From contig JBMOHV010000076.1 in assembly GCA_049317645.1 (NCBI GenBank), forward strand, positions 1 through 7,100: a stretch of 7,100 bases of DNA, written 5' to 3'. Position 1 is the stretch's first letter. Every line of letters starts with the position of its first letter. A program made the translations under genes and the position numbers. Source of the stretch: SYHX01 sp049317645 (lineage in GTDB: Bacteria > Bacteroidota > Bacteroidia > UBA7662). Shown here piece by piece: positions 6,386 to 7,100 of the stretch. The notes beneath the pieces are model-generated. The model made no database searches. It was given only the letters and a program-made list of their open reading frames with translations, and had not been told where the DNA came from.

Positions 6386-7095
6386 GAACGGGTTGCGCGG
6401 TGCAAAGCCAATACCCGGAAAGCCCAACCCAAAGCACCCACCAAAGCCAAACTCCCTAACAAAACATGCAGGGTTCTAGGCAAAGCCGGCAAGGCCCCCA
6501 AAACCATCCACAAACCACTGATAACCTGCAGGGTCAGCGATGCCATGGCCAACAACGACCAAAAGCGAGCCTGCCCATCCGGGCATTGGGTCCACAATCG
6601 GTACGCCAACCAGGCCCCGCCCAGCATGATCAACATCCACAAATTTTTGTGAGCCAAATACACGTTGCCCAATACCCGCATTCCAAAAACATCCGTTGCA
6701 TAAACCGGCGTCCAGGCATCCACCGCTTCGCGTACCCCGGCCCCCAAAAACAACTGAACCAACAACAAAAGAAGCCAAAAGCCCATGGTCCAAGCCTCTG
6801 CACGGGGCATGGTCCAAGCCTGGGCTGGACGACCGCTCAGGTGCACCCCCAAACCGACTTGGACCCCCATCAAAACCCAGGCAAGGGCCAGATGCAGGGT
6901 CACGACCGATCCTTGAAGATGGCTGGCCACCACCCAAGCCCCGATACCTCCCTGGACCAAAACCAAAACGAGGGCCAGCAAGGCGGCTAAGAAGGCCGTG
7001 CGACCGGAAACACCCGCGCCGGACGAAGAACCATCCGCGGCTACACCGGACGAAGAACCATCCGCGGCCGCACCGGACGTAGCCGAGGAAGCCAT
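6382..7095 (-). CDS. ctaA: COX15/CtaA-family heme A synthase, N-terminus missing or beyond the window edge
   Basis: An inner-membrane enzyme that oxidises the C8 methyl of heme o to give heme a. From ATG 7095 the product has 237 residues, against well over 300 in most family members. It has six helices, corresponding to helices 3-8 of the usual eight. Ligand histidines are seen at H68 (VTLHLALA), H149 (YLAHKNLW, with Lys where HR is usual) and H210 (LHVLLGSL); the LGAGVREAVDAW motif (117-128) marks the second half. Helices 1-2, with the GxxVRxTGSGxxCPDWP and first HR motifs, are absent. Residues 1-32 are a Ser/Gly/Ala-rich linker encoded by a 27-bp repeat. No stop lies between 7095 and the window end, so the gene may well continue upstream with 7095 an internal Met; alternatively it is a shortened form. 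The stop overlaps the cyoE start (ATGA). Confidence 0.85.
   Translation of the reverse strand: MASSATSGAAADGSSSGVAADGSSSGAGVSGRTAFLAALLALVLVLVQGGIGAWVVASHLQGSVVTLHLALAWVLMGVQVGLGVHLSGRPAQAWTMPRAEAWTMGFWLLLLLVQLFLGAGVREAVDAWTPVYATDVFGMRVLGNVYLAHKNLWMLIMLGGAWLAYRLWTQCPDGQARFWSLLAMASLTLQVISGLWMVLGALPALPRTLHVLLGSLALVGALGWAFRVLALHRATRS
6784..6821. repeat. 14-bp direct repeat, 24-bp period, inside ctaA
   Basis: The string catggtccaagcct occurs at 6784-6797 and again at 6808-6821. The 24-bp spacing keeps the reading frame and gives a repeated AWTM in AWTMPRAEAWTM (93-104 of the CtaA product), in the loop before the helix that starts the second half of the protein. It looks like a short in-frame duplication. 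Confidence 0.85.
7019..7079. repeat. 27-bp tandem repeat encoding a Ser/Gly/Ala linker in ctaA
   Basis: Units start at 7019 and 7046 (27 bp each, differing at two neighbouring bases near the end), and a 7-bp remnant (ccggacg) starts at 7073. The frame is kept, and the repeat encodes ADGSSSG twice (11-17 and 20-26) within the low-complexity N-terminal part of the CtaA product. Such a flexible stretch fits a loop between membrane helices better than a normal protein start. Confidence 0.9.
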
Positions 7096-7100
7096 TGAAA

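Noticed and set aside
5519..6427. cyoE starting at TTG 6427
   Set aside because: It needs a 46-bp overlap with ctaA; the ATG at 6385 gives an ATGA overlap and a usual CyoE N-terminus.

Overview
This window is a gene-dense stretch with nine protein-coding genes, all on the minus strand. They read from the right edge (about 7095) towards the left edge (5). The right-hand eight form a tightly packed assembly cluster for an aa3-type cytochrome c oxidase, and the last is acetyl-CoA synthetase. Neighbouring genes overlap or lie 31 bp apart at most. No stretch over 300 bp lacks a gene, and I see no RNA gene, insertion sequence, CRISPR array or convincing terminator.

The organism is most likely a member of Bacteroidota or a close relative, with moderate GC content. 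The reasons are: (i) the gene order heme A synthase, heme O synthase, two consecutive oxidase subunit III genes, small subunit IV, SCO-like protein, DUF420, small CPMC protein, which I know from that phylum; (ii) the sequence style of subunit IV and Acs; and (iii) the near absence of Shine-Dalgarno motifs before the start codons. This placement rests on remembered family features, not on a search.

Layout in transcription order: COX15/CtaA-like heme A synthase (6382-7095, probably incomplete at the window edge); CyoE/CtaB heme O synthase (5519-6385, ATGA overlap with the previous gene); subunit III paralog 1 (4903-5487); subunit III paralog 2 (4194-4877); subunit IV (3857-4168); an SCO-type protein that has lost the copper-binding residues (3201-3857, TGATG overlap); DUF420 membrane protein (2652-3191); a small CPMC membrane protein (2336-2632); DUF983 zinc-ribbon membrane protein (1983-2330); acs (5-1954). 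Subunits I and II would be expected upstream, beyond the right edge.

Working together, CyoE converts heme b to heme o and CtaA converts heme o to heme a. The subunit III and IV proteins complete the oxidase core. The SCO-like, DUF420 and CPMC proteins are probably assembly or metal-insertion factors. Acs feeds acetate-derived acetyl-CoA into central metabolism, and its link to respiration here is by position only.

The most notable points are a 16-bp tandem duplication that doubles the acs start codon and creates a 7-codon mini-ORF, the SCO homolog without CxxxC or the ligand His, the apparent lack of the first two membrane helices in CtaA (unless the gene continues past the edge), and in-frame short duplications inside ctaA. 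The window otherwise looks like a known type of respiratory locus; I see no clear evidence of a wholly new system.
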